Shown in pieces: positions 18,073 through 27,422 of a DNA stretch of 64,000 nt. The stretch is from Parapedobacter tibetensis. Its GTDB lineage: Bacteria > Bacteroidota > Bacteroidia > Sphingobacteriales > Sphingobacteriaceae. The notes beneath the pieces are model-generated. The model had not been told where the DNA came from, searched no databases, and was given only the letters and a program-made list of their open reading frames with translations. The translations under genes were made by a program, and so were the position numbers. Location: assembly GCF_024704835.1 (NCBI RefSeq), contig NZ_JAMXBE010000019.1, positions 1-64,000 on the forward strand. The letters are read 5' to 3'. The number at the start of each line of letters is the position of its first letter. Position 1 is the first letter of the stretch.

Positions 18073-20316
18073 TCAAAACCCAAGCCGATCGTCCAATCGC
18101 TGGTCGTCTTCCCCATAAAATTGCTGGTATTTGCTGCAATCCAATTCGCGGGTAAGCCCGCCTTCCGGCAGGGGGAAGTCTCCAGTGGAATAATGAAGTG
18201 TGGTATCTGCATATACTTTTTGCATATACAACCCAAATATCGGCAACGCTGCTTGGGCGCCCTGCCCCTCGGCCAAGGAAGAGAAACTGATGCCACGATC
18301 TTCAGCACCCGTCCACACGCCACTGACTAATTCCGGGGTAATGCCAATAAACCAAGCATCTGAATTGTCATTTGTCGTTCCCGTTTTACCGCCCATCGGA
18401 GGCTTCAGGTTATACCGAAAACGAAGTCGATTTCCAGACCCTCCGTCTACCACACTTTTGAGCATATCCACCATGATATACGCGCTTTCGCTGTTGAGTA
18501 CTGTCGCCACTTTCGGCGCTTTCTGGTAGATGGGCATGCCATTTTTATCTTCGACACGCAGGATATAAATCGGCTCTATCCATACCCCATGGTTCACGAA
18601 TGCCGAATAGGCACCAACCATGTCATATACCGAAGCTTCATAGGCCCCTAATGAAATGGAAGGGAATTCAGGCACATTAGATGTAATGCCCATCCGTTTG
18701 GTGAGTGTAGCCACGGGCCGCGCACCCACTTCATTGACCATGTAGGCTGTTGCCAAGTTTTGTGAATTGGCCAATGCCCTGCGCAAGGTAATCGGGCTTC
18801 CCGCTTTGGTATCACCACGGGGGCTCCATGCATTCGGGCCAGAACCAATGGTAAGCGGTACGTTTGGCACTTGAAAACAAGGGGAATAGCCATTATCAAT
18901 CGCCACTGCATAGGTGAATGGTTTGGCGGTAGACCCTACTTGCCGGGTGCCCATCTTTACCTGATCGTATTTATAATGCTCGAAACTGACACCTCCCACC
19001 CAGGCGCGCACATAGCCTGTATGTGGTTCCATGGACATCATCGAATTGCGCAGGATAAGTTTGTTGTAACGAATGGAATCCATCGGGGTCATCACCGTAT
19101 CTTTGTTGCCTTCCCAGGTAAAAATGGTCATCGGCACAGCCGTCTCGAAGTCCTTTTTGATTTCAGCGTCCGATTTACCGGCCTGCTTCAACATGCGGTA
19201 ACGGTCGGAGCGTCTCATCCCCGTTTCCAGTAATTTTGCTTTGTCGCCCGCAAACGGGTCGCGTTTACCCCATTGCTTGTCAAATGTTGCCTGTAAAGAC
19301 TTCATCCACTCCTGCTGCGCCTCCTCGGCATAGCCTTGCATCTTGGAGTTGATGGTGGTATAGATCCGCAGGCCATCCCTGTCCAGATCATATGGGGTAC
19401 CATCGGCCTTGGTGATCGACATTTCGTTAAATTCACGTTGGATTTCACGCTTCATCACCGCTCGGAAGTAGGGGGCCAACCCCTCGCCGTAATTTGAAAT
19501 ACGCATATCTTTCACTAAGGGCTCGTCTTTTAGGCGTAGATATTCCTCACGTGTCAAAAATCCTTCCTTACGCATATTATCCATCACCTGATTTCGTCGC
19601 CGAATGGCATTCTGCGGATACCGCACAGGCGAATAGATGCCAGGGCCTTTAAGCATGCCCACCAATACAGCCGCTTGCTGCACATTCAGCTTATCGGGTG
19701 TGGTATTGAAATAAGTACGGGCCGCTGATTTAATCCCATAGGTGTTGTAGGCACCGAAATCCACCGTATTGAAATACATGGTGATGATTTCTTCCTTGGT
19801 GTAATTACGTTCCAGCCGTACGGCTGTAATCCATTCCTGAAACTTCTGGATGATACGTTTGCCTGTATTTCGGGCACGCCCTTCGGAGAATAGGTTCAAT
19901 GCCAGCTGCTGTGTGATGGTACTGGCCCCTTGCTTTTTCCCAATTAAGTTGTAGAAAATAATCGTAAAGGTGCGTCGATAGTCAATACCCGAGTGACCAT
20001 GGAAACGCTTGTCCTCCGTAGCGATGAGGGCCTGGACCAGGTGGGGCGACAACTCATCATATCGTACATTGGATCGGTTTTGGACAAAATAGGTGCCTAG
20101 CACCACACCATCATCTGAAATGACCTCGGAGGCTAAGTTACTCTTGGGATTTTCCAGGTCTCGGAATGTTGGCAGCTTACCAAAAAGCCCCATCCCTACA
20201 CTGAAAATGAATATAACCCCCAATAAGATGAGCCCGATCAGCAGTTTCCAGAAATTACGGGTGTACCGACTGACATCTGCTTTAGTCAATATATTTTTCT
20301 TCGTCTCTCGCTTCAT
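18073..20316 (-). CDS. Class A penicillin-binding protein (PBP1A-like)
   Basis: 747-residue bifunctional peptidoglycan synthase. An N-terminal membrane anchor spans about 23-43. The GT51 glycosyltransferase has its catalytic signature EDKRFHGHSG at 101-110 and QQLALNLF downstream. The transpeptidase shows SxxK as STAK near residue 460, SxN as SQN near 517, and KTGTT near 643. All catalytic motifs are intact. The 102-bp gap upstream, toward the PorW/SprE gene, is filled by short repeats abutting the ATG. Confidence 0.95.
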   Translation of the reverse strand: MKRETKKNILTKADVSRYTRNFWKLLIGLILLGVIFIFSVGMGLFGKLPTFRDLENPKSNLASEVISDDGVVLGTYFVQNRSNVRYDELSPHLVQALIATEDKRFHGHSGIDYRRTFTIIFYNLIGKKQGASTITQQLALNLFSEGRARNTGKRIIQKFQEWITAVRLERNYTKEEIITMYFNTVDFGAYNTYGIKSAARTYFNTTPDKLNVQQAAVLVGMLKGPGIYSPVRYPQNAIRRRNQVMDNMRKEGFLTREEYLRLKDEPLVKDMRISNYGEGLAPYFRAVMKREIQREFNEMSITKADGTPYDLDRDGLRIYTTINSKMQGYAEEAQQEWMKSLQATFDKQWGKRDPFAGDKAKLLETGMRRSDRYRMLKQAGKSDAEIKKDFETAVPMTIFTWEGNKDTVMTPMDSIRYNKLILRNSMMSMEPHTGYVRAWVGGVSFEHYKYDQVKMGTRQVGSTAKPFTYAVAIDNGYSPCFQVPNVPLTIGSGPNAWSPRGDTKAGSPITLRRALANSQNLATAYMVNEVGARPVATLTKRMGITSNVPEFPSISLGAYEASVYDMVGAYSAFVNHGVWIEPIYILRVEDKNGMPIYQKAPKVATVLNSESAYIMVDMLKSVVDGGSGNRLRFRYNLKPPMGGKTGTTNDNSDAWFIGITPELVSGVWTGAEDRGISFSSLAEGQGAQAALPIFGLYMQKVYADTTLHYSTGDFPLPEGGLTRELDCSKYQQFYGEDDQRLDDRLGF

Positions 20317-20380
20317 TTATTCGCTTTATTCGCTGTTCGTTTATTCGCTTATTCGCTGTTCGTTTATTTGCTGTTCGCTC
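20317..20380. repeat. TTATTCGCT-type tandem repeat upstream of the PBP start
   Basis: Two and a half imperfect copies of a 23-24 bp unit (TTATTCGCTTATTCGCTGTTCGT) lie directly against the ATG of the minus-strand PBP gene. In the transcript sense this reads as repeated GCGAATAA ending at the start codon. A related run lies at 32290-32367 upstream of ispF. Confidence 0.75.
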
Positions 20381-20418
20381 TCCCTGACTCTCGAATTCCG
20401 GACTTGCCGACTCTCCCC

Positions 20419-23271
20419 TTATTCCTTCAATCTTTGTTCCTGATAGCTGATATGGTAATCGTCTATTTTATCAAAATCAGATAACGTGCCAAAATTGCTT
20501 TCGGTGATAACAAATGTGTTATATATTTCTACAGGGATTTTCATGATGTCTGGCATCATGGGCAATAACTGCGTTTCATAACCCTTTACTTGATCATAAC
20601 TCGCGAAGGGGCCGATAAAGACCAATTGGTTTTCACCATTCACCATCTTGAGTTGGTGGTTGATGTTGTCCCCTCCATACCTCGCACGATTGAATTGTCC
20701 GATGCCATAACGGGAAGGTGCCAAATTGACCCGCTCATTCATCACATTGATGACAAAATAATAAGTAGCTGAATCGGGCAACAGTTCCAAATCTCGGTAT
20801 GCGTTGGGACCAATTTCGCCAATTAGGGCTTCTTTGGCCAGGCGTTGTTGTGTCACATTCCCAGCAGCATTCAGGTTATTTCGACCGCCTATCCCTGTTT
20901 GGCCTGCTGTGGAAACAGCTAGCTGTGTTCGTGGTCTTGGCCGCTCGGGGCCACGATTGATAATCAATTGTGGCCATAGCGTCATGGTGGGTTCGTCCAC
21001 AAATCGCTCTCGTTCTTCGTCGATACCTTGCAATGCAAATAGCCGGGTTGCTAACGTATCCCTATTGGAAGCGATGAATGCCAGGTGCTGGCTAGCCAAT
21101 GGGGTAATTAGGCTATCATCCGGAAAATCTTCAACGATTTGGGTCAATGCATGTTCAAACGTGTCGATTGCTGACGTCCGACCCCAGGCCAGCGCCCTCA
21201 AATAGGACAATTGGCTTAGCGTTTGCTGCCTACTGTGTCCTTCATCGAGTATGCGGGTTACTTCTTCCACAACTTCGGGATATTGACGCTGTGTGTAAAG
21301 TGTGTACACCTTCTCGTATGCACGGTCCAACGCTTGTTTTTCTTGTTCGAGTTTGGCCAGGTACATGGGATCACGGATGATGTGGCTGTACAATGCATCT
21401 GGGTATTCCGCCAATAATTTTTCTTTGTAAAGCGCCGCCCGCGATTCATCCACATCGATATAAAGCCGGTAGAGGTTATAGTAAATCAATGCAGCGTCTT
21501 TGGTATTCGGATACCGGGATAATAGCTCCTCGTAGGTCTTGGCCGCCTCCTTGTTGTCACGTAGTTCATCGCGATATAAATTCCCGATATCGATTAGCGC
21601 AGTATGTATCTGGTTGTGGGAAGCAACCATTTTCTCCTCCGTATCTGGCAACGCATCCAAATAGGATTCACGGAGTTTTAATGCCCATGCTGCACTGTCA
21701 AGTTCGGTGGTATCTGAAGGTATCGTGGCCATCTCCTCGGTGGGAGCAGTATTTCCGATGGTTGGAGTCCCATTGATCATATCGCTAAACCTCCAATTAT
21801 CACGGAGCTGGCGGTTTCCCCATCTACGTTTGAACTCCGATAGCCCCATCCCCATCGCGTCGGGATTATTGAAGTAAAACCGATTATCGGTATAAGTCAC
21901 TGCCGAGCCTAGCGCATCATCGAAAGGCGAACGTTGCACCGATTGGCCAGCCTGCTGTTTTTTTGTAGCGCTTTTCCCTTCTTGTACCTTAGCGTAAGTA
22001 TGCGTGACGATGCTGTCGATTACAGCGTTGCGCTGGGGTTCGGTGAGCCCTGCAAGGTATTGCAAGCTATCTTGACGTGCCACCGTCTGCAATTGCACGA
22101 TGAGGTCATCCAAATTGGCAATTTTGCGTTGTACGGATCCTGCGTCGGGGAAATCCATGGGCAAGTACATGCCTACGCTATCGTAGTATTGTTTCGCGGT
22201 CTGGTATGCTGCTTGCCCGAAATGGTGGTCGGCCAACCGCAGGTAGGTGAGTGCCGTTTGGTAGCGATTGCCACTTTCCTGGCGCAAGGCCAGCTCATAG
22301 TTGGCCAATGCTTCGGGTGTATGATCATCCACATAGAACACTTCAGCAATCTGATAATGGATCTGATCCTTGAATTCCTTGTTTTTCCCATCACGCAACA
22401 TCCGTCGAAGCAACTTGACCCGGTCTGCGCCGGTAGGGTGTTCTTCCGTAACCAAAAACACCCGGCTCAACCCCGCATGGAAGGTCATTTCATAGGGTGC
22501 ATTGCTTTTCACCACACGGCTATAATGGTGATAGGCCTCCTCTACGCGTCCATGCTTTTGAAACAATTGCCCTAATAGAAAATGCCAGCGCAATTTGGTG
22601 GGCTTATGATGACTATGTTTGAGTGCTTGCAATAGCATGGATATTGCGGCTTCTTCATCATGTGTCAGCAGGTAATACTTTGCCTGTGTGGCAAAAGCTA
22701 ACCCTATTGATTTTTTTTCCGATTCCAATCCCATAAACGCCGTATCGAGTACCATCCCGGCTTCCGTTTGGTTGCCCAATTGCATAAGCGCGCGCGCTTT
22801 CCATACCAATGCAGCTTGCCTATATTCGGGTAGATCCCCGAATGTATTGGCCACGTACGTAAAAAATTCAGCCGCGTTGTAATAATTCCCTTTCAAGTAG
22901 TTGGCCTTACCCGTGAGCAAGTAGGCTTCATTGATGTATTTGCTATTGGTTTTTTTATTGATAATGTCCAACGCTTTACTAATAACCGAATCCATTAGCT
23001 TTGCATTGGAAGAGGCCGTGGATTCCGTCGGTTCAACCAATACAGGGAGCAATTGCTGGTAGTTGTCTTGGTGTGAGGCGAGGTTCTCCCGTTCGGTATC
23101 GTCGATGATTTTACGGCCATGATAGACGATGTTATATCTCGCGGTGATGTTTTCCATCATGTCAAACTCCTGGTCTGCCTGTTTTTTCATGGAACATGCG
23201 CATAGCACGCAGGCCACCAAGCCCATAATGCCCAAGCGGATATATGACAAGAAATTAATACGTGTTTTCAA
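20419..23271 (-). CDS. porW: Type IX secretion system lipoprotein PorW/SprE
   Basis: 950-residue tetratricopeptide lipoprotein (lipobox LCAC at 23-26) of the PorW/SprE family. The family is needed for type IX secretion and gliding and links the PorK/N ring to other components (established in Porphyromonas and Flavobacterium). The N-terminal ARYNIVYHGRKIIDD segment and the long TPR array (AYLLTGKANYLKGNYYNAAEFF and similar repeats) are typical. A C-terminal segment of about 100 residues (YYFVINVMNERVNLAPSRYGIGQ...) also matches the family. The start is TTG at 23271; no ATG precedes the signal peptide. Confidence 0.9.
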   Translation of the reverse strand: MKTRINFLSYIRLGIMGLVACVLCACSMKKQADQEFDMMENITARYNIVYHGRKIIDDTERENLASHQDNYQQLLPVLVEPTESTASSNAKLMDSVISKALDIINKKTNSKYINEAYLLTGKANYLKGNYYNAAEFFTYVANTFGDLPEYRQAALVWKARALMQLGNQTEAGMVLDTAFMGLESEKKSIGLAFATQAKYYLLTHDEEAAISMLLQALKHSHHKPTKLRWHFLLGQLFQKHGRVEEAYHHYSRVVKSNAPYEMTFHAGLSRVFLVTEEHPTGADRVKLLRRMLRDGKNKEFKDQIHYQIAEVFYVDDHTPEALANYELALRQESGNRYQTALTYLRLADHHFGQAAYQTAKQYYDSVGMYLPMDFPDAGSVQRKIANLDDLIVQLQTVARQDSLQYLAGLTEPQRNAVIDSIVTHTYAKVQEGKSATKKQQAGQSVQRSPFDDALGSAVTYTDNRFYFNNPDAMGMGLSEFKRRWGNRQLRDNWRFSDMINGTPTIGNTAPTEEMATIPSDTTELDSAAWALKLRESYLDALPDTEEKMVASHNQIHTALIDIGNLYRDELRDNKEAAKTYEELLSRYPNTKDAALIYYNLYRLYIDVDESRAALYKEKLLAEYPDALYSHIIRDPMYLAKLEQEKQALDRAYEKVYTLYTQRQYPEVVEEVTRILDEGHSRQQTLSQLSYLRALAWGRTSAIDTFEHALTQIVEDFPDDSLITPLASQHLAFIASNRDTLATRLFALQGIDEERERFVDEPTMTLWPQLIINRGPERPRPRTQLAVSTAGQTGIGGRNNLNAAGNVTQQRLAKEALIGEIGPNAYRDLELLPDSATYYFVINVMNERVNLAPSRYGIGQFNRARYGGDNINHQLKMVNGENQLVFIGPFASYDQVKGYETQLLPMMPDIMKIPVEIYNTFVITESNFGTLSDFDKIDDYHISYQEQRLKE

Positions 23272-23372
23272 TATAACTATAGCTTATCGATTCGATTTAT
23301 TTCCCAAACTGGCCATAATCGACCCTTCATAGATCACCCATAAGTTTATAGGGAACCTCTAAACAAAATGAA

Positions 23373-23380
23373 TATCTTTG
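23373..23380 (+). promoter_or_regulatory. -7 element for the M23 peptidase operon
   Basis: TATCTTTG matches the Bacteroidota -7 consensus TAnnTTTG. It lies 60 bp upstream of the M23 gene start. The -33 element is weak (TTTATA near 23345). Confidence 0.55.
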
Positions 23381-23440
23381 TCGGGAATACATATGCAAAA
23401 ATACCATTTATTTTGATACTTTGCATGGAAAGGAGAGACG

Positions 23441-24328
23441 TTGGCTAAACAAAGGAACAAACTTTCTAAAGCACTCAATTCACGCTATAAATTGGTGGTT
23501 CTCCATGAAGACACCTTTGAAGAGCGAGCTGCTTTCAGTGGCAAATTATGGTATTGGATCACTGGTGGCGTTTCGGCGGCGGCCATACTCGTCATCCTTA
23601 CTGTTATTCTCATTCGTTCTACTTCCCTGCGTGAATACGTTATTGGCACATCGCTAAGTGTATACCAACGCAGCCAACTCGTAGATGCATATACACGTAT
23701 CGACTCCATGGAACAATTGGCCTTAGCCAATGACATCTACCTCAAGAACCTACAGCAGGTAATCAGTGGTCGTGCAGGTGAAACCTTGGAAGAAGCCAGT
23801 GGGCAGCAAGTGAAGCACGAACATGATACAGCCGCTACACCCGCTGCCAGCGCTGATATCAGTCTTTCTGAAGACGAACTGGCCCTACGTGAGTTGGTGG
23901 AATCAGGGGCGCCATACGATTTAACTGAAAATCCGGGCAGTATACGTGCCGGTATCGCGTCCTATACATTTTACAGTCCGATAAAAGGTGTAATCAGTTC
24001 CAACTTCAGTCCCAAGGAAGAGCACTATGCGGTAGATATTGCCGTGAAACTAGATGAACCCGTGCGATCGACATTGAGTGGACATGTGGTATTTGCTTCC
24101 TACACGCCGGAGACCGGATACGTGGTTATTGTGCAACATGGTAATAATTTATTGTCACTTTATAAACATTGCTCCTCTATTATCAAAAAAGTTGGTAGTT
24201 TTGTGCGTGGCGGGGAAGTTATCGCCTTTGCAGGTGATACAGGTGAGCTGAGTACCGGACCGCACCTTCATTTTGAGTTGTGGTACAATGGCAATCCTGT
24301 AAACCCCACGGATTACATCGCTTTTTGA
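23441..24328 (+). CDS. M23-family metallopeptidase, membrane-anchored
   Basis: 295 residues. The start is TTG at 23441, chosen because AAAGGAGAG ends 4 nt before it. One membrane helix spans about 41-62 with a periplasmic region after it. The LytM/M23 domain has both zinc motifs: HYAVD near residue 194 (HxxxD) and HLH near 274 in GPHLHFELW, so it should be an active peptidoglycan endopeptidase. It is followed by bactofilin with a 29-bp gap. M23-bactofilin pairs are widespread and act together in cell-shape control, with bactofilin scaffolding the peptidase. Confidence 0.93.
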   Translation: MAKQRNKLSKALNSRYKLVVLHEDTFEERAAFSGKLWYWITGGVSAAAILVILTVILIRSTSLREYVIGTSLSVYQRSQLVDAYTRIDSMEQLALANDIYLKNLQQVISGRAGETLEEASGQQVKHEHDTAATPAASADISLSEDELALRELVESGAPYDLTENPGSIRAGIASYTFYSPIKGVISSNFSPKEEHYAVDIAVKLDEPVRSTLSGHVVFASYTPETGYVVIVQHGNNLLSLYKHCSSIIKKVGSFVRGGEVIAFAGDTGELSTGPHLHFELWYNGNPVNPTDYIAF

Positions 24329-24357
24329 AACAACGTAATTACCTAAGCATAATAACC

Positions 24358-24789
24358 ATGTTTGCAAACAGAAAAAATGAAAAGCAACTCGAGCAACGAG
24401 GGGGCACATTTAATTTGATTGCCAGTGGAACAGAAATCATTGGCAACATCAACACTTCAGGCGACCTTCGTATTGATGGTCAAATCACGGGCAACATCAC
24501 ATGCACTGCCAAATTGGTCATCGGCGAAAACGGAGTCATTAAGGGCAACATCGATTGTCATTCTGGCGAAATTTCCGGCACCATCCAGGGACAGGTAGTG
24601 GCAAGTGAAATCCTCCAACTTAACCATTCAGCAACCATAAGAGGAGATATTCAGGCCATGCGTTTCATCGTCGAAGATGGCGCTTCCATAAATGGCCGTT
24701 GTACCACCAGCAAAAGCTTGGAATCGGTAAGCCATCTACCGGAGGTAAAACTCATTGCATATGAAAAGTCCCAAACCGTCGCCGAATAA
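24358..24789 (+). CDS. Bactofilin (polymer-forming cytoskeletal protein)
   Basis: 143 residues from the ATG at 24358. The frame is open further upstream inside the peptidase gene, but the bactofilin start motif follows this ATG. The central region is a right-handed beta-helix made of short repeats such as GNINTSGDLRIDGQITGNI and GVIKGNIDCHSGEISGTI. Bactofilins self-assemble into filaments without nucleotide and recruit wall enzymes. Position directly after an M23 peptidase supports a wall-shaping pair. Confidence 0.93.
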   Translation: MFANRKNEKQLEQRGGTFNLIASGTEIIGNINTSGDLRIDGQITGNITCTAKLVIGENGVIKGNIDCHSGEISGTIQGQVVASEILQLNHSATIRGDIQAMRFIVEDGASINGRCTTSKSLESVSHLPEVKLIAYEKSQTVAE

Positions 24790-24982
24790 TGGATTGGGCA
24801 AATACGCCCACTTTACCGGTGTAGGGTTTCAAATGCTCGCCATCATCGGCATATTTACCTATATCGGCCACCGCATAGATAAATCGAGGAACGCCGACAC
24901 ACCGTTGTGGACGGCCCTGTTTGCGCTTGCGGGTGTATGCATCAGCATGTATACCGTCATTAAGGCCGTCACACGTAAGTGA
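24755..24982 (+). CDS. AtpZ/AtpI family protein
   Basis: 73-75 residues with two membrane helices (about 25-43 and 51-70). The GVGFQMLAIIGIFTYIGHRID block is typical of AtpZ/AtpI, accessory proteins of F-type ATP synthase assembly or Mg/Ca transport. It overlaps the end of the bactofilin gene by 35 bp. Two starts are possible: TTG at 24755, 8 nt after GGAGGT (24741-24746), or ATG at 24761. The SD spacing favours the TTG. The atp operon does not follow; the next gene is convergent. Confidence 0.85.
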   Translation: MHMKSPKPSPNNGLGKYAHFTGVGFQMLAIIGIFTYIGHRIDKSRNADTPLWTALFALAGVCISMYTVIKAVTRK

Positions 24983-25001
24983 GGGTTGGTCAGCAATGAA
25001 G

Positions 25002-25376
25002 CTATTTGCGCTTCCGGTTGATGATATTCAGGTAGATGGATAACAAGGTGACTATTGCGAAACTTATGGCGGTAATGAGGTCTACTAATGAAGAGTCTAT
25101 ATTTGCTCCGGTCAATTTATCCAATTGGTACTTGACGAAGGAATTAGGTAGGTTTTGTTCGCCCAACTTGGTTTTTACTTGCCACTGCCAGTCAGTAATG
25201 GGACAATATCCAATTCCATACCATATCCCTAGCAGCAGCCAAGAGCCCGCTGTAACCAACACACTGTACAGATGGAGCCTACGGGTGGTTTTCCATATCC
25301 ATCCCAATAGGTTGAACCCAATGATAAGCAAATGGAGCAGCGTGAAACACCCATCGAGAATTTTTAACCAAATCAT
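25002..25376 (-). CDS. DUF2784 family membrane protein
   Basis: 124 residues with three or four hydrophobic helices. The GYCPITDWQWQVK segment in the middle is the signature of DUF2784, small inner-membrane proteins of unknown function. It converges on AtpZ with a 19-bp gap. A hairpin lies between it and the DUF5777 gene stop upstream. Confidence 0.8.
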   Translation of the reverse strand: MIWLKILDGCFTLLHLLIIGFNLLGWIWKTTRRLHLYSVLVTAGSWLLLGIWYGIGYCPITDWQWQVKTKLGEQNLPNSFVKYQLDKLTGANIDSSLVDLITAISFAIVTLLSIYLNIINRKRK

Positions 25377-25402
25377 ATCCCCTCAAAGGTATTGATTTTA
25401 AA

Positions 25403-25459
25403 AAAAACCTCGTAGGTTTCTGCAACGGGCTTCCGCACGGCAGAACCCATGAGGTTTAA
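25403..25459. terminator. Imperfect hairpin with AAACCTC/GAGGTTT ends
   Basis: AAACCTCGTAGGTTTCTGC on the left pairs imperfectly with GCAGAACCCATGAGGTTT on the right around a 20-nt loop. It follows the DUF5777 stop on the minus strand and probably terminates or attenuates that transcript before the DUF2784 gene. Similar AAACCTACGAGGTTT hairpins are common between genes in Bacteroidota. Confidence 0.6.
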
Positions 25460-25472
25460 ATCACACTAGGCC

Positions 25473-26441
25473 TCACTCTGTCTTACCACCCAACGAAAAC
25501 CGGCGGGAAATGGTAAATCCCCACCTGAATTGTCCCTTGGTCCATGATGAAGTAGTCTCTGGAATATACTGCATTTCCTGGATGGCTGTGGCATTGGTAA
25601 AGTTGAGATTGAATACATGGCCACCGGTTTCGATTTCCAGGCCCACGCCTAGGGGATTGTATAACGCTGTGATGGCATTTTCGTACTTTTCCTTGCTTGC
25701 TGCCGACCGGAAAGGCAGAAAATAATCCATCACTAGCGCCATACGCCTGCTCACCTTCAGTCTACCACCAATCCCCATGGCGAACAGGTCATTTTGATCA
25801 TCGTAAGAGGCCGTTGTATTCCGGCGAATATAAGTAGGGTGTAGCGCCACGGACAAATTGGACCCGAATTTACGCGCAATGATGAATTGTCCTACTACAT
25901 TCAGCCGGTCTGAAAACTGCCTGTATGATGTTGCCATATCGTCATTTACATCATCTGCCCCTACACCGGGAATGGTAAGGCTGGTATAAAACGTCACAGA
26001 GAGTGGCATTTTATCATCAACCGTCTGCCGTAGCAGCCTATATTTCAAGTTTGTCTCGTACAATTGCGATACTTGGGTAGCGCCCTTTGCACGAGCAATA
26101 CCCACATTCAGATTATCCGAAATACCATATTCAAAACCAATCTTGATATCGGTGGAATTGTCCAATCCAAAGAAATTGGCAGCCCCACCATTTGAACCGG
26201 CGATATCTCCAAAACGATGGTCTACCTTAAAATCAAGCTCATGCTTGTGAATTGTTTCAATAGACTGACTATTGATGATACGCGTGGTCTTGAACGTGGC
26301 TTCTACCTCTTCACGCATATTGGCCGTACTGTCATTTGCCAGCGCCTTTTCCAAGTCGGTTTGCGCAAATATGGACAGGTGCAAAATCAAAAGACCGATT
26401 AGCGACAGGTATTTACTAGTATTTAATAAGGAGTTACGCAT
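25473..26441 (-). CDS. DUF5777 family beta-barrel protein
   Basis: 322 residues with a signal peptide ending near LSIFAQ (residue 27). The rest is a beta-rich outer-membrane-type sequence with alternating hydrophobics, ending in FTISRRFSLGGKTE. The block HKHELDFKVDHRFGDIAG with GAANFFGLDNSTDIKIGFEYG is characteristic of DUF5777. Function unknown. It follows the YceI gene by 4 bp and so is in one operon with YceI, a cytochrome c and a secreted-repeat lipoprotein. Confidence 0.85.
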   Translation of the reverse strand: MRNSLLNTSKYLSLIGLLILHLSIFAQTDLEKALANDSTANMREEVEATFKTTRIINSQSIETIHKHELDFKVDHRFGDIAGSNGGAANFFGLDNSTDIKIGFEYGISDNLNVGIARAKGATQVSQLYETNLKYRLLRQTVDDKMPLSVTFYTSLTIPGVGADDVNDDMATSYRQFSDRLNVVGQFIIARKFGSNLSVALHPTYIRRNTTASYDDQNDLFAMGIGGRLKVSRRMALVMDYFLPFRSAASKEKYENAITALYNPLGVGLEIETGGHVFNLNFTNATAIQEMQYIPETTSSWTKGQFRWGFTISRRFSLGGKTE

Positions 26442-26445
26442 AGTT

Positions 26446-27015
26446 TTATTGCAATTGATACGTTGAGAAAACTTCTATTTCTACCACTTCGGCGATGTTC
26501 TTGACCACCACCCGTGGTATTTTAATGTTATGGTCGGCCACCTTCACATTGAATTTCGCATGTGCTGATATTTTGCCGTTTTTTACTTCTACAGTTGCCT
26601 TGGTGGTATAAAACTTCTTTATACCATGAATATCCAAATTTCCCGCTACCGTCACAGGATATTGACCATCTCGGCTCCAATCCAGCGCTTCGTTTATTTT
26701 ACCAGCAAAGGTGGCATGCGAATATTTGTCACTTTCCATATAATTTTCATTGAAATGTTCTTGCATCAATCGCTTTCTGAATTCAAATGATTTGATTGCC
26801 ACTTTGAAAGCGATTTCATTGGTTTTAATGTTAAGTGCCGATGATGCGTTACTGGTCTTTGCGGTGATATCTTCCAGTGGCGCCTCGGAAAAGAAAGATA
26901 GTTGGCTCTGCTTGTCTACCAAGATGTCCTGTGCCCCCGCACGGGGACACCACATCATCAGGAGCAACGAGATCCATAACGCGCTCATTGGTTTCGCTTG
27001 TACAAAAAACTCCAT
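26446..27015 (-). CDS. YceI-like domain protein, secreted
   Basis: About 189 residues from the ATG at 27015; the frame extends to 27048 but that would overlap the upstream cytochrome gene. A signal peptide ends near PRAGAQ. The body has the YceI lipocalin-like pattern: FFSEAPLEDITAKTSN, then MQEHFNENYMESDKYSHATFAG, then PVTVAGNLDIHG. YceI domains bind polyisoprenoids or quinone-like lipids in the periplasm. The operon partners (cytochrome c, DUF5777 barrel) suggest a role in envelope redox chemistry; this is inference. Confidence 0.88.
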   Translation of the reverse strand: MEFFVQAKPMSALWISLLLMMWCPRAGAQDILVDKQSQLSFFSEAPLEDITAKTSNASSALNIKTNEIAFKVAIKSFEFRKRLMQEHFNENYMESDKYSHATFAGKINEALDWSRDGQYPVTVAGNLDIHGIKKFYTTKATVEVKNGKISAHAKFNVKVADHNIKIPRVVVKNIAEVVEIEVFSTYQLQ

Positions 27016-27022
27016 TATTGCA

Positions 27023-27388
27023 TCAATTTTGTGGAGCGCCCTTGTCAATCCACGCCTTCAACAATTCCAATTGCCGGGAAGATAAGCTACTCCCCTGAGG
27101 CATAATCCTCCTTACAATGACAGCATCATTAATCAGTGCAAGGTTGCTTGTCACGGAGCTGTATCCTGAAAAAACCCATTTGCCTGTACCTTGCCCCGTG
27201 CCTGTATGGCAGCCGCTACAACTTGACTGGAACAACCCCCCCGCAAAGTTGGCATAGGTCACATTATCTACGGTTACATCGTCATTCCCTGGATCGGGTG
27301 TAGGGCTATCACTGTCCTTCCCGCAACCCGAAACAACAAGTAGGATAGCGCATAATAAGGCTGGGAATACTACTTTTTGGCTCTTCAT
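27023..27388 (-). CDS. Small cytochrome c lipoprotein
   Basis: 121 residues. Lipobox VSGC at 19-22, an acidic/Pro linker, then one heme site CSGCH at 57-61 and a downstream Met (RRIMPQGS near 93) as likely second ligand. Mono-heme cytochromes of this type carry electrons in the periplasm. It precedes the YceI gene and follows the secreted-repeat lipoprotein by 34 bp. Confidence 0.88.
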   Translation of the reverse strand: MKSQKVVFPALLCAILLVVSGCGKDSDSPTPDPGNDDVTVDNVTYANFAGGLFQSSCSGCHTGTGQGTGKWVFSGYSSVTSNLALINDAVIVRRIMPQGSSLSSRQLELLKAWIDKGAPQN

Positions 27389-27422
27389 ATTGTGTGTTTT
27401 TTTAATTAATTACTTAGTTTGT

